DNA of 64,000 nt from Chrysaora quinquecirrha. Taxonomy: Eukaryota; Cnidaria; Scyphozoa; Semaeostomeae; Pelagiidae. Below the pieces are notes generated by a model that was given only the letters and a program-made list of their open reading frames with translations, did not search any database and had not been told where the DNA came from. Positions 48,078-62,100 of this stretch are shown piece by piece (position 1 is the first letter of the stretch; the number at the start of each line of letters is the position of its first letter). A program made the translations under genes and the position numbers. The stretch is taken from the NCBI GenBank assembly GCA_014526335.1, contig JACTAT010000006.1:4161202-4225201 (forward strand), in the 5' to 3' direction.

Positions 48078-51000
48078 GTGAAAGATCTGAGGCTTTAAGG
48101 CGAAAGCTAATGCAAGACAAGGTAGACATGATACGATAACACTACTTGGAGAAACCTTCAGATAGAGTTGAAAATCACCTTCGTGACATAAAAAATTTTT
48201 GCCCAAGGGTACAAGGTTGTTGGTTTAAACCCAAATCCAAACATGGCCCACCCAGCTCTCACGGCTATAGACAAGTTAGCTTCAAAACAGCGTAGCGCGT
48301 ATTGCAACTCGGAAGTGGTTCGTTAACAAAGTCAGACAGCACAGGGCTGCAACACCATTGCGATGCATCTCTTTTTAAAATAGCTATAGCATCACACAAG
48401 CTTTGACGGGAGTTAAATTGAATCAAAATGAGCAAAGGAGTATGCTCATAATAGCAAAGATCTCTAATTATTCGAAAGAATGGTTATTTACTTACTTGAG
48501 CCATTGGTTATGATCTGTCCATCCATTCAAAGTAACAACTTTGACTAAATTGCTCTCACTTTCATCCGAGCTAATCCATAGCTCTCCGGTGCTGTCACCA
48601 GCCAGGTAAAACCTGCAAATAAAAGCAAAGACATCAGCATCTTCCACGAGCTTTTACAAAAATCTAAAATTCTCAGTATTCTTCCAAAGCTTGTACGTTT
48701 AGCTTTATAACGGCAGCAAATCAAGTGAAAAATCTTATAATTCGTTCCCAAACGCAGGCAGAAGGTGAAGGTGAAGGTGAAATGGTGTATTTAGCGCTAG
48801 TCACTAGGATCTCAGTAGCCCAGTAGTAGGTTAACTAACCGAGACCTCGACGTCGACCCTGGCTGTGATGCTACCGAGGCTGGGCTTGAACCCTGATCAC
48901 AATGAATTCCTGAGACCACGAGTCAGCTAGATTACACTACGGCGCCACAGAACCTTCAAAGGTAATAGGCCTATGAGAGCAGCAATACAGCAGATAGAGA
49001 CCTGAAATAAGCCAATAGCAGGATGAAACTCTTCTGGCTATTGATTTGTGTATGGTTCATTTTCTAACCTTGTAGCAATAGACAGTAAGCGTCTTAGTTT
49101 ACCGTTGACTCTACGTAAAATGATTCCAAAATTTGGGCAAGATGATATTTTCATCGTTAGTCGAGCACCCTGGCCTTTTGGCCATAAGCCGCTTACTAAA
49201 GGTTCGACTAAACTACAGGAAATTTCTCCCAGCTTAGCCACCTCGGAAGTGCGACAAAACTGCTAGCGAGAGAAACCCAAATGTTTCTGGGAGACAACAG
49301 TGACACTTCATATCACCACGAGTTCGGGCACATTTTGCTTGCTTCTCACTCGTATGTTTTGCCACCCTGGGAAACATGTCGAGCCAATGTCGTATGCGAC
49401 ATGTCTCCTGGTAAGGCCACAGCCTACGAATTGCGCCTAACGTCATTGAAGCAAAGCAATTAAATACATTATACATAGAAATAGACGATACCTGTAGTCC
49501 CCGGTCTCCGGAGCTCTGAAATATCCGGACAGTCGTGAACCATAATTATCATCAATGTTGAATGGCGCATCAAATTTATCAATGATTTCTGTACTTGATG
49601 GATTGTTAGGGAAGTTTGGATCAGATGTCAGGTCCGAAACTTGGTAACCGGGTACTTCATACCAGACTTCTCGGACGACACCAGCGAATGGATTTCCTAG
49701 TAAAATCAGATCAAATATCTTTATATTATAAAATTAGCGATATACTAAGCACGCAAAAATTAAGCCGAACATGAATCTTGTAGAAACTAGTTTTTAAAAT
49801 TCTGCTGTAATTGGCCCTAGCCAAAGAATCAAACTTATAAAGATTGCTTGCTTGCTTGCTTACTTGCTGGCTGGCTTTCGAGAATTCAAACAGAAAAATA
49901 AAAACCGGTATAATAAAAAAATATTACTAGTTGAAGTTTGTGAGTTTATAGAACAAACCTTGGAGTCTCCATTGTAAATTTTCTTTATTAATAGGTCTTT
50001 GATATCTGCCACTCGGCATTCGTACACCAACAGACAATGAGTCACTGCTTTCTTCTCCTTTCTGCACTGCTTCTAAGTAATAATATTTGCCAGCAATCAT
50101 AAATATTTCTGGCGAAGATTGGTTCTTGAACCTGAAGTAACGAATGAAACATCATTAGTTACGCAGATAAAAGACGTAAATGAAGGGAAAATGGGAAAAT
50201 GTATTTGTATAGAACAGTACTTCTTATACAAGTAATTTTGTACAGTACTGTATTACTTTCATGTTGCATGTTCGCTTTTGCTGACGACCCAGTAAAAGGT
50301 TGTGCAAGCCAAAGCGAAAGCTATATTCAGCATCAGCATTTTTCAACATAGTTTATCGGCAAAAGAAATTCGGAAAACTTTAAGAGTAAACAATTTCTGT
50401 TTTGAACAATGTGACTTTTATTTCCACAGAAAATTATGGTGCTGCTACAATAGCTTCTCAAGGAGAGCATTTTCTATTTCCAACCATAGTGTAACATGAA
50501 AGAACTCTAGCTGTCTTAATGTCTCTATCTGTCTGTCATTATCGAAACAAACGCAGGAATAGAAATCGTTGTGACGTTAAACAGTCAGCTTTCTAAATAA
50601 TCTTTATTGCGATGCAAGGTGTGGAATAACTCGATAGGAAATGTCAATGGCATGAAAATGTCTTTCGGAAAAAAACACACAACGGATTTTTCTCTTCAGA
50701 TCAATAAACCACAATTTCGCTCAGGAAGACGCCCCAATGGACATGACCCTTTTGGTCAGAAAACATTAAACTTCACAATTTCACTGAAAATTCTTAGGGA
50801 AGTAAGCCTTTGCCAATTTACGAATTACGTGGCACTATACCTATTACCTGAGTCCCACTAATCATTTATCAGACCGAAACTAAAGGCCTGGCTAAACTAG
50901 GAGACATCTTGCGTCCGACATGGTCACGCGTGACATGTCCCCTCGATGTATTATTATGTCTCACAGTTTAGCCATTTCAGAAACTTTGTAGCGCGCCACA

Positions 51001-53058
51001 AAATTTGTTGCGAGACACACGCAAATGATTCTGGGAGAGACACGCAAATGTCTCCGCAACTCAGGGGACAAGTTGCTCGCTTGTCACCCGCATGTTTAGC
51101 CACCCTTGGAGGCCGCCAAATACAATGTCGCGCACGACATGTCTCCTAGTTTAGCTGCAGCTTAACACCAAACCGAGGTCGCTCAAACTGGTAGAATAAC
51201 TACGACTCAGCATAGTCGTGGACTCAGGTAGTAAGCCTAAAGTGCGACGCATTCTTTTTGCTAGGATAAGAATACAAGTAACATACTTATTCCACTGATT
51301 ATGCCATGTTGCTTTATTCATCTCAATAAGTTTGGATTTATTCTTTGTATCCTCATCACCACTGAAATGAAGCTCGCATGATTTGCTGCATGACATATAG
51401 AATGTGTAATTGCCAGTTTCTGGTGCAACAAAATACCCTTTCAGTTTTGAACCATAATCCCTCTCAATATCGAAAGGTGCGTCGAAATTCTCGATAACTT
51501 CAATGCTCGAAGGATTGTTTGGATAGTCTGGGTTTGATTTCAGCTGAGCCATTGTGGATCCTGGAGTGTTTTTCCAGACCTCTCGGATAAGACCAGGGAA
51601 TGGATTATCTGTAAGGACGGAATAAAGAAATTGTTAATTTATTTAGTGCAAGTAGAGTGAATTTTATAGATGTAACTATGGTTTGCAGTACACTAACGTC
51701 ATTGAATGTCATTGACACGTCGTAAAATAAATTGACATCACTTTTCTTAGGGTGTAGTTGCTCCCGTTCCTTTGGGAACATTGGGAACTACAATGATGCT
51801 AAATGGATTCGAAGATAATCAAGCTTCTTGCGATCGACACATTCAGATGCAGATAGGAATATTTGTATACATGATCAAATTTATACCTGTTTTGATATAG
51901 GAATATGAAACTACTGGGAGGTTGTTGGGGCCCTGGGATAAGCTTAGGTCTTAGTAGCATTGCAGGTGGGAAAAATTTTAGAGACACGCCTTGCTCTTTC
52001 AGAACAGAACCTGGGAGAGAAAATCAGAAGAAAAAAACATTTTGAAGCCTTTTGATGAAGAACAAGGTTCTACGGGCTAGAAAGTTCCCTGCACTTCCCT
52101 TGACTGATGCTAGTTCGAGCATAAGTAAAGCAGTTAAAAATCTATCAAACATTTGTTCTTGAATATCATCAAACACGTGCATGACGATGAATAATGAATC
52201 TCTATATTTTATCGCGTAGACGGGCCTTAAAGGGGAACATTGTCATTGAGAAAAATATAATGGAAATAAGTACAGCAACTTTACTATGTATTAGTCATTA
52301 TTTCTAAGGATGTTGGTCAAACACCGAGGGTAGATTGACTTCTTGAAAAGGTGTCCGCGTTGCCCGTTGAAACAAAAGGATTGATAAGGATTTCTTTCAA
52401 AAGAACAGAAATCCCAGCAAAGTGCTTTCGATATCTCAAAGAGTGACTTGCCCCTCGTCAAACGCAAATTAAGCTTCCTAGATCTTCACATTGACTCCTT
52501 TTACATTTCATCGTTACTGCTACAGCCTCTTTCAAACGTTGCCAATGGCCTTCTAAGGCAAACTTTCAATCAAGATATTCCAAAGAAGCAAACAATAACA
52601 ACAAACCTTTCACAGCAAAGACATGCTCCGTGTCTTGTCTTGAAAGGAATCTGCTGAATATTGCAAATGATCCGATACCAAATTCAGCTCCGTCAAAGTC
52701 AGGTCCGACTGTCTTACGTCCAATTACAAGACCTTCTGGTTCATTTTTGAAGACTGTTGGAAGAGTTTTTGGTGTCTTTGTCAAGCCACGGAATGCACCG
52801 TCTGTATATACCCATAATCCCTTGTCCAATCTCCACGTCATGACGACTCTCTGCCATCTGATGAAAGGAATAAAATGTGTCAATAAAGAACAAGAAAAGT
52901 ATGCACCATTTTATTAAAGACTAATAATAACGATGAAAGATACATACATAATGAATTATCAAATGGATTATCAAAGAAACCAAGGTTATTAGAGAGCGAT
53001 GGCACACAGAGTGTTGAGGATGAGGATCTTGAAGAGGATGGCGGTGATGATAATAAAT

Positions 53059-53122
<64 letters not shown>

Positions 53123-56100
53123 GATGATGATGACAATGACGAGGATGATGATTAAAATCACAATCAAGACGATCATAAAGACTCTGATCATGATTATTGC
53201 GATGACAATGATCACGATGATATCAAATCTCAGTACAGTCATGATCACGTAGATCATGATTATAATTATGTTAATGTTGAAAACGGTGATGATGGCCGTT
53301 GTGATATTGAAAACGACGAGGAGAGGAATGAGTGATAATAAATATTATTGCAAGCATACAAAATAAATCAACAAAATAACTTACCGTACAGTATAGATTG
53401 GTGTTCGCACTGTCCATATCATAATGTCCTCTTCAGGACTCATGATTACTTGGAAATACAGATTATCATTCAAAATGTAAACAGAAATTCCTTTCATGCC
53501 ATCTTTATGTCCACCAGAATCAATAATGTATTTGGCAGTCTTGTAATCTCTAACCACCTGGAAGGGTAAGACAGTTTAGTAGGCAAAATGGGTTATAAAA
53601 CAGTTTGTTTGAAGTTTGAGATAAAATTTTCAACAGCAGAAAGACTTGATTTTCTTATTGACCATAACGAGCTTGAAATAGCATGCAGACTGCACACAGT
53701 TTACTTCCATGAAAATTTTCTTCGATCACTAATTCTAAACATAAGAAACCTTAATATTACACATGATACCTTTATGTAGATTCTTCCACAAGTGGCATAC
53801 CACAAAAGATGGGATTCTAACCTGGACTTTATGACCAAAAGAGCAACGACGTTTCAACTGGGCTCTTGGATAGAGCTCAATGAAATCGCCAAGTAACTCT
53901 CTAAGCCATACAGTCCTAATAAGTAGGAGAGCCTCCAGGGCTGTGGCGTACCCAAGGGGGGAATAGGGGGGTCAGGACCCCCCACTTTTCTAGAATATGG
54001 TCCTCGAGGTTTGTCAAAAAACTTTATAAAACTCATGGGGGGCAAAAAAGCGTTTGCAAGAGTTTGAAGAGCGTGTGCTGATAAATTTTCCCCAGACCCC
54101 CGCCCCCACTTCTTTAGACCTGGATACGCCACTGCTCCAGGGGTTTAGAGAAATGCCAAAAGAAATCTAGAAAAACTGGAAATTATTCTTACTTGATCAA
54201 GTTTCAGTTTGAAGCTGACAGCAAAACCATGATGACATTCACTTGGGTTTTTCAGGCACGGATCATAGTCATTGATTTCAAGCCAGCCTTTGCTACCATC
54301 AATAGCTAAGCCACCATCCATATCACCAATGTCTTTACGTACGACGATCTCAGATGCACTTGGTATTGTTTGGCCCACTAGATGAGGCATCAACCAGCGA
54401 TAATTTGCAACGACTAGAAAAAAAGAAGCAAAAATTGTCATTGATTCCAGAAAAGATTAATATAAAATGCCAGTACACGCAGCTTTTTTTTATAAGCAAC
54501 TTCGCTCGGCCCTAGTTCCAAAAGTTGCTTATTTTTGGACCTTTTATGACCACCTTTAGTAGCAATAGTTGCTTAATAGTTGCTTAATTTTTAACTGTAT
54601 CTTTTTTGCCCTAAGAATAGTATAGAGGTTAGAAAAACAGCAAAATCTATCATTGCACATAAAATGACTGGAATTATTTCTCCCTGCTGATATTGTTACC
54701 ATTTGAGGCTTGTTATTGAAAGTTAAACGGAAACCCCTCAATGAAATGCCCCACTTAACGAGAAACACTCCGTTTATATGCGAGTTTTGACGACAAATGA
54801 ATGGAAATAGCTTCTATTTTGATCAATCCTTGATTGCTTGCAGTGATATAAATCATAAAAAATTTAAAAAGTTGCTTAGGTTTTTTTCCTGTGAACGTTG
54901 CTTAAACTTTCAGGCCTTCTACATCTTGGTTGCTTATAAGCGGTTGCTTATAAAAAAAACTGCGTGTATGCCCTGTTTAATGAATAAAATGTTCAATTCA
55001 CATAGCAAGTAGACTTGAAGTTTGCATACATAAAAAACTCATGGATAATAAAATTTTGACTACTCTTGGTTGCCTGCTGCTGTCTCACCCTGTTTGTCAG
55101 TTTTAAGAAAATCTTCCTAATCCTTAATCTAATAAGGACCCCCGCTTATTAGACTTCAGCAATACTTGCATCATAACAGAAATTCGGTTAGAAACACGTA
55201 GAATTTCATTATAATCCATCCTGTTATAAACAACAAAGTTGCTACTGGTAGCTCCTCACCTTAGAGAATTAAAAGCATGTCTTAAATTTTGTTGAATGAA
55301 ACCCAAACCCAACCCACTTAGCCTACCCCCTCCCTGTTGTTAAGCGTTTTCGTCTTCGTCTTTTTCATATACTCTAAGGAATGTCAGACGAAACATTTTT
55401 GAAGCATGCCTTACGATGTTTCAACTACTAAGTGCATATCTCGTAGAACAAATTACGATAAAATTCAAACCTGTGTCGTCATAAGTAAATGCGTATGTAA
55501 CATCTTCGATTGACAGCTGTTTGGAGAATACAGCTAACGATGCGATTGCCATTCTGAAAAAGAAGACAAGTGAAAATACACAGCAGTGCAAGAAAAAGCA
55601 TTGTAGTGTTTAATTTCACGAAACAGCAATTAAGTGATGAAAAAACAAGAGTCTAATCTATACTGCATCATAATACGTGTTTCATAGTACAAATATTGAA
55701 TGGGCTTTGAATTCGAGCTCTATAAAGATGTTTGCTAAGTAATAAAAATAAGTAAAGGATAAGAATAAGAAATTTTATCCAAAGCCCTCCATATACTAAT
55801 CGTAATAGAAAAACACGCCACGAGGCTAGGCAAGGAAGCACATGTTAGAAGGTGTAAAACCTTGCTTTCTTTGGCTCGGATGATCGTGTAAAACAGCGGA
55901 TGCGTCTCAACAATTAGTTCTAGGTCTTGAGACGTTAACCTTCAAATGCCAGTGATGAAGACAGCTTGACGTTAAAACCCCAATAATTAATTCTTGAGTA
56001 AATAAAACATCAAAATTAGCCAAAGCAGTCAACAGTTGTTACTGAATCCTTGCCTGGTACTGGAAAACAACTTTAGCCCTTACTAGAATAGGTTTTAAGG

Positions 56101-59100
56101 GTGTAAAGATCTGTCAAACTTACTTAGTATGGGTGAACGGTTTCAAGTCAGTTGCTCTTCTTCCAATAAGAAGTCGTGGAGTTGCATCTTCACGGAGGAT
56201 TCCAGTGTTCTTGCCTCGTTCTGATGAATCTTTGAAAGCACCGTTTATGAAAACGGTGATTCCCTTGTAATTATGCCACGTCATAACGATCTCCTCCCAT
56301 CTATTGGTTGTTATATCAGTAGCCAATTCCCAAACTTTTTCACTTGTTATGACTTTATAATGCATCTTGTTATTTTGGATGTAAATGGTGAATCCCTTTG
56401 AACCCCCTGATGTGTCCAGCACTGGATGAGGCTTCTGGTATCTTCTTACTTCGTCTTCGAAAAATACCTGTAAAAGACGGGGGTGATACAGTAAAGGCTT
56501 GGTGTAGCCGACTCTGTGTTATTCTCTCAGATGTTTATAAACCTGTCTTTTTAACCTACTTGAAAAATAGAGTAACCTCCTTTAAACGGAGAAGACAATG
56601 CAACGGACACTTGTTGTTTTCCAAACGTCATTTATATGGCAGGCTATAATCAAACGAAAATAAGGTGGTAATCTTCCCTGTCAAACAACATAAAACTGAG
56701 GTTCTTTGACAACAACAGTAACAACAACAACATTGACAATGAAAACATGGACAAAGGGAGACAATCACCATTCGTTTTCAGAAACAACAAGATGGCATCT
56801 ACGATAGGATGTTGAGAATAACTCTTGACAGTAGCTGGAGAGAGAGCATGCTACAAACAAGGAATTTTTCAGGGGAATAGATTTTCTCGGGCCCTTCACA
56901 GCCCGGGCCCTGGACCTCGCCAGACCCACCTCTTGACAGTACTGACAGTAGAGGAAGGTAAGGAAAAACGTACGTTGAACAGCTAAGGGAAGAAATTGGC
57001 CCAGAGAACACCAAAAAAATGATACAATGCGCAAAGTGCGCAGAGCACAGAGAGATATGGAGAGCCATGCTTAGGTCCAGGAAAGCCCCGCCTAAGCAGT
57101 AGAAGTACAGCTCTGAAGAAGCCCTGAATGAAATGCCGAAGTATTAGCATTCGTACCAGGGTCAATTAGATGTTTCTTCTTGCCTGTGTCCCGAATATGA
57201 ATTTCTATTTAACAGTTCCAACATTAGGTACGAAGGAAAAGCGAATTAATCCCAACATACCTGTAGGGCAACAGAGAGACCTTTTGAGCATTTGTCAGGG
57301 TCACTGATACACTTGCCATGAAAATCTCCACCATCCATATACTGGTTTTGACCAGCTAATAAGATACCACCATAGACATTGCTAATTTCTCCATGAACTG
57401 CGATCGGCCTGTTTCCAGAGAGTCCTGATTTTGTGTTTTTAAGCAATGGCCAATATTGACTTGGTACAACTAAAGAAAGTGAATGAATCGTAAATTATTG
57501 CACCTCTATGATATGCTAGAAGTGGGACCTTACAGTTATAGAGCAACGTATTGCTTAATGAATTATTTTCGTAAAGGAAGAGCGTCAAGTTTGGAGTGGC
57601 AGCTAGACGGAACAGTGATACAAACTCCCCAGTACCATAAAGATGGTGTACTTACCTAACAAGGCACCTGGTACGGTACAATCGGACACCGGTACAAAGT
57701 ACACTAGAAAACTTTGGGGCAGTGCCATGCAGGTGTTTCATACGCATATACATGATTGTTTCAAGTGAATAGTTCTTAGAGTGGGTGGGAGACCAAAGGA
57801 AGAACATTTTCCACTAGAGACATACCAAAGCTGGCATGGTACGAAAACATAAACCACACTATCAAAGATCAAACGACCATGCCACTCTTAACCAGAGAAG
57901 AAGTCAATGGAACAGCCCTTGGACTCTTCGGGTTACAAGCTTAAGGATGTCGGCTCTCAGCCCATGATACCCACGATATTTCAGCTATTCGTCGTCAGCT
58001 ATCTGGCCATGCGGGTAGGTATTCAACTAGTAGAGACATTGAATCTTTAAAGGTATGTAAATAATAAAGCTATAGGATTCATTTACCTGGTCTTGGTCCT
58101 CCTTTACTGATCTGCTCATTTCTAGCAGCTTCGTCTTTATCCAGAAGTCTTGAAACTGGTTTCAGGAAACCTTCATCATCGATTCCCAAAACTTTTTCAC
58201 CTTTTGGGCCTAAAATGAAGAAAACGTCAAAGTTTGAGTCAGAAACAATGAACGTAATGAATGCTTCTAGAGAGGAAATATTCGAAAGGCGAAAGCCTGA
58301 AAAAATGCACGGCACAATCTCTCAGGAAGAGAATTTGATAATACACCGATAAGTACGATTTGAATACATTAGTAGTCATATGGGCAATAAGGATTCGACG
58401 AGAGAACGGTCAAATTGTGACCGAGTAGCACTCGCAATCAGACTATCAGCTTTATAGGTTCCCAGTAGCTCGCAATCGCCACGAAGAGGGAGGAGAGTCA
58501 TCAGCTCTCTGTAATTCCATGCAAACGCAAAAGGAAAAGGAATCACGAGGTGTGGTCACAACGAGAGGAACGGCTTAGATCGCACTCCTTAGACTAGGCT
58601 TAGGGTATTTAGTAGTCCTCCTGTGCTAAGCATAAAAACGTATACCTTGCAATAGTGGTACAACAATGCTCTTACAAATTCAATTTACTTTGAGGGCAAA
58701 ATTAAAGAGTTTTGTTTTTCTTTAATCAGGGCTACACGTTTAGCGGAGGGTGGATGCGTTCAGAAGTTAAGGGGTACTGATAAGAGTTGCTGTTAAGTCG
58801 AGGTGTATACTAAACCGAAAGTTACGAATATCATCATTACACGATGTACAGTATAAAACATACAATTAACCTTTTCGTTTGCAAATAAATGGAAGCTTTT
58901 CCATGCATGGTTCATCGTGCCATTTTCCCCCAGCAGAAAACGCTGCGCAGGATACTCCACCGTTGTTTGGCGAATTGTCATCCCAGTTTGTAAAGGATGA
59001 CGTTGAGCGATCACTCCATTCCCAGTCTCCTTCACTGTCTTTGTCATTGAATCCAATCCAGTAGTTTCGTGAAGAATAGACCTAAAGCAACGAGCAAGAT

Positions 59101-62100
59101 TTCAGAATTATAAAACGCAAAACGAAAATCAAAAACAATATTCTATAAATGTTGCGTTGTTTTTAAGAAAGTTTCGTAAATCTGAAAATAGGAGCTCTCA
59201 TACTGTGTACAAAGAGCTTTTGGCTCAGCTTCTGGCTCAGCTGTGAGGCCCTGTGAACGTCCGCTTTATGATAATCCTGTTTGGGGAAAATTTCAAGGTC
59301 TTCGGGAGTGATTTCTACTTAATTCAAACAATGAATTGATACTTCAAACAATTAATTGAAAATATTTTCTACAACGACGGTGACCAAGTTTAAAACTCTA
59401 GTAACACCAATTGACCCCAGTGGCCAACAGTCCACGATCTTAAAAACAGACTTAAGACCATTACTCTGAAACTTTTCTACAGTTAACTTTTTATACCTAT
59501 GATTACCGTATTTTAGACATTTTTACGGTCTGTTTCTGACGTTGCTATTCTCTGAGGAGTGTCAGATGAAAAATTCTTCGAGTATGTCCAAAGTTTTCTC
59601 GCTTTTTTCCCACAATTTCTAAAATTTTCTATAAAAAGCCCATCGAGCAATAACAGCCTTTGGAGACTAACTTCATGCCTACATTCTGAGGCATAGTTAC
59701 GGCAATAGCTAATTTCAATTTAAGTAAATATAGTTCATATATGTGATCTTACTTGATAAATCATGGTCTGTTCTTCCTCACTCAAAATGCTGACCAAATG
59801 AGCATCGTTACTTTCACATTCCTGTTCAGCTTCTTCCCAGTTCTTTTGCGCTTGGAACATGTGATAGCAACCGGACACTGAATTCAGGTTCAATTTCTTC
59901 CAGGTCTTTGGACATTTACCTTTTGAGAAAGAGACGAAAGACCGATTAGGCCCTATACGGTTATTGTACGCTTGGTCTTTTTAAAGTCGTATGGTGCCAG
60001 CAATGATAGTTACTCAATACTGTCACAACAACAACCGTTTATTCAGACGTTGTTTACCGTTAAATTCATTCGAGATTTCAAACCATGTCCAATATGCTTA
60101 AAAGAACGAATGTATGGCTACCCTGGGAACAAGAGGCAGATTTTATTTTTCGATATTAAGGAAACGACCACGCACTCACTCCCCCGGGAGGCTTACTACC
60201 ATTGATGCCTGACTTTGGGTCCAGTCATAACTAAAGAGGGCCAAAGCTTAAATTTTCAAAATAACCCTCGAATGGTAGCAAAAGTTTTACAATTACCCCC
60301 AAATGGCAGTGTAAGAAGCCAAAATCGTGTCGCTTTGATAGCATACTATCAAAGTTTTCTCACATTCAAATGCATAAAATGTTGCAAACTAAACTCAAAT
60401 CATTAGGAAATTAGATTCTAAAGGGCAGTGGGTACCAAATACCCCAAAATTGCAGCATAATTTCTCTATTTTTCTAAATTGGCCATTTGGTAGTCATTCA
60501 GAAAGACCCTCAAACCGACTGGACCCCTGTCGGGCCTCAATGGGAGTACCCCTGGACCCCACTCTCTCGCACGTCTATATAGCCCTGGTTACCGGGTAGG
60601 TTCAGCTTTGGCAATTTTAATACCACACTGACAAGAAAGTAGCTCGATATGGCGTCCAGCCACTGTCGCGTCTATCACAGCAAAATATCGAACTGAGCCC
60701 ACCTATTTCATTGATTCAGACATAGTGCTATTTGGAGGCCAATGTTGCACTTGCGGTTGAATCGCAGACACGGCACAGACAACCCCGGGCACAACCCAAG
60801 AGATCTTAACAATTTTGAGAAGCAGCTTCACATTTAATCAAGTTAACAAAGATAGCGAGATAAGTTTAGTGAAAATAGGTCACCTTGTTTCAATTTACAG
60901 AGGAACGGAAGAGTTGATCCACAAGGCATGTCCTTCCATTTCCCTTCATCAGACTGGAGCATGACACAGTCACGCCGCTGACCGTTATCATCGTCAGCTT
61001 CTGGAGCCCAATTTGTGTAGATACCCTTGCTTCCGTCAGTCCAGTTCCAAAATCCATCCATTCCTTTATCCCGATATCCAATCCATAATTTCTCATGGAA
61101 ATTGTCTTGCAAATATCGATTTTCATATGGATTTAAAATGCTGAACACATGACTATTCATTCCCTTGCATTCTGCTTGAGCATCATCGAATACTGTTTTT
61201 ACGCTCATCTTTTTGTAACAGAACGTGCCAAAATCACCGGATGCTCCTTCCCAGCCGTCTCCGCAATCAAGATCTAAAATTCAAGGAGAACAAATCAAAA
61301 GGGAGTTTGTGATTGAAAAACAGTTTAAAAAGTAACATAAGAAAATGAATTTGCTCTTATCGATGAGAATTTCATTCCTTGAATGTTATTTTGATGCATA
61401 CAGTAGTTAACCAAAAAGAATGCGAGACAACGATGCCTGCATTTATGGGAAGAGAGGGTACTGCCGTTTCATATCGCGTATTTCTAATGTTTTTTTTCTT
61501 GTGCTTTTACGTTTTTGTTTTAAAATAGACGGACTATTGTATGCAACTGACTATGGTGGAATATAACACAAGTGAATCGAATCAACAAATTTAAGGACAA
61601 GTGTCAAAGTGTCTCTTCTTTCCCTACATGAAGCAATTTCCATCCTGGCTATTCGGCAATGGGCCTGAATTTTACAAACTTCAGTATTACAAAGGAGAGT
61701 AGAAACATCTTGTATCATAATTAAAATCTTATATCCTGTACTGTTCAGAGTATAAGTTTTGAACACGGTCAGCGGTTTAAACAATAGAATTAAATGAAGA
61801 GTCTCAGTTAGGTCACAAATCCTTACTATCTGCACAAAGCCGTTAGGGTTTTACTGTTGACAAATCCTGAAACACTAAAATGGAAAAGAGATTCTGCTCT
61901 GCCAGTTATTCGAAGGTAAATCCTTGCAATACGGCAACATACGACAATGGCAAAATACCTAATACCATACCTGGCTGATGTTTGATCAAATTCTTCTTGT
62001 GAACATTACTGGTAGTTGTTGAAGGGCTTGGTAATTGTGCTGGTTGAAACTTTCTTTGAGGGATCTGCGATGCAACCGCTACTGGTCCACTGCGAAGCCT

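Noticed and set aside
51888..52011. Exon-like segment on the minus strand (acceptor CCCAG, open frame, GTATAA donor) between LamG-2 and PA14-1
   Set aside because: It would end in phase 2, but the next exon needs phase 1 and gives an immediate stop. Direct joining of 52607 to 51608 is phase-perfect.
52880..53257. Poly-Ser and poly-His ORFs
   Set aside because: Direct translation of the (ATG)n microsatellite inside an intron.
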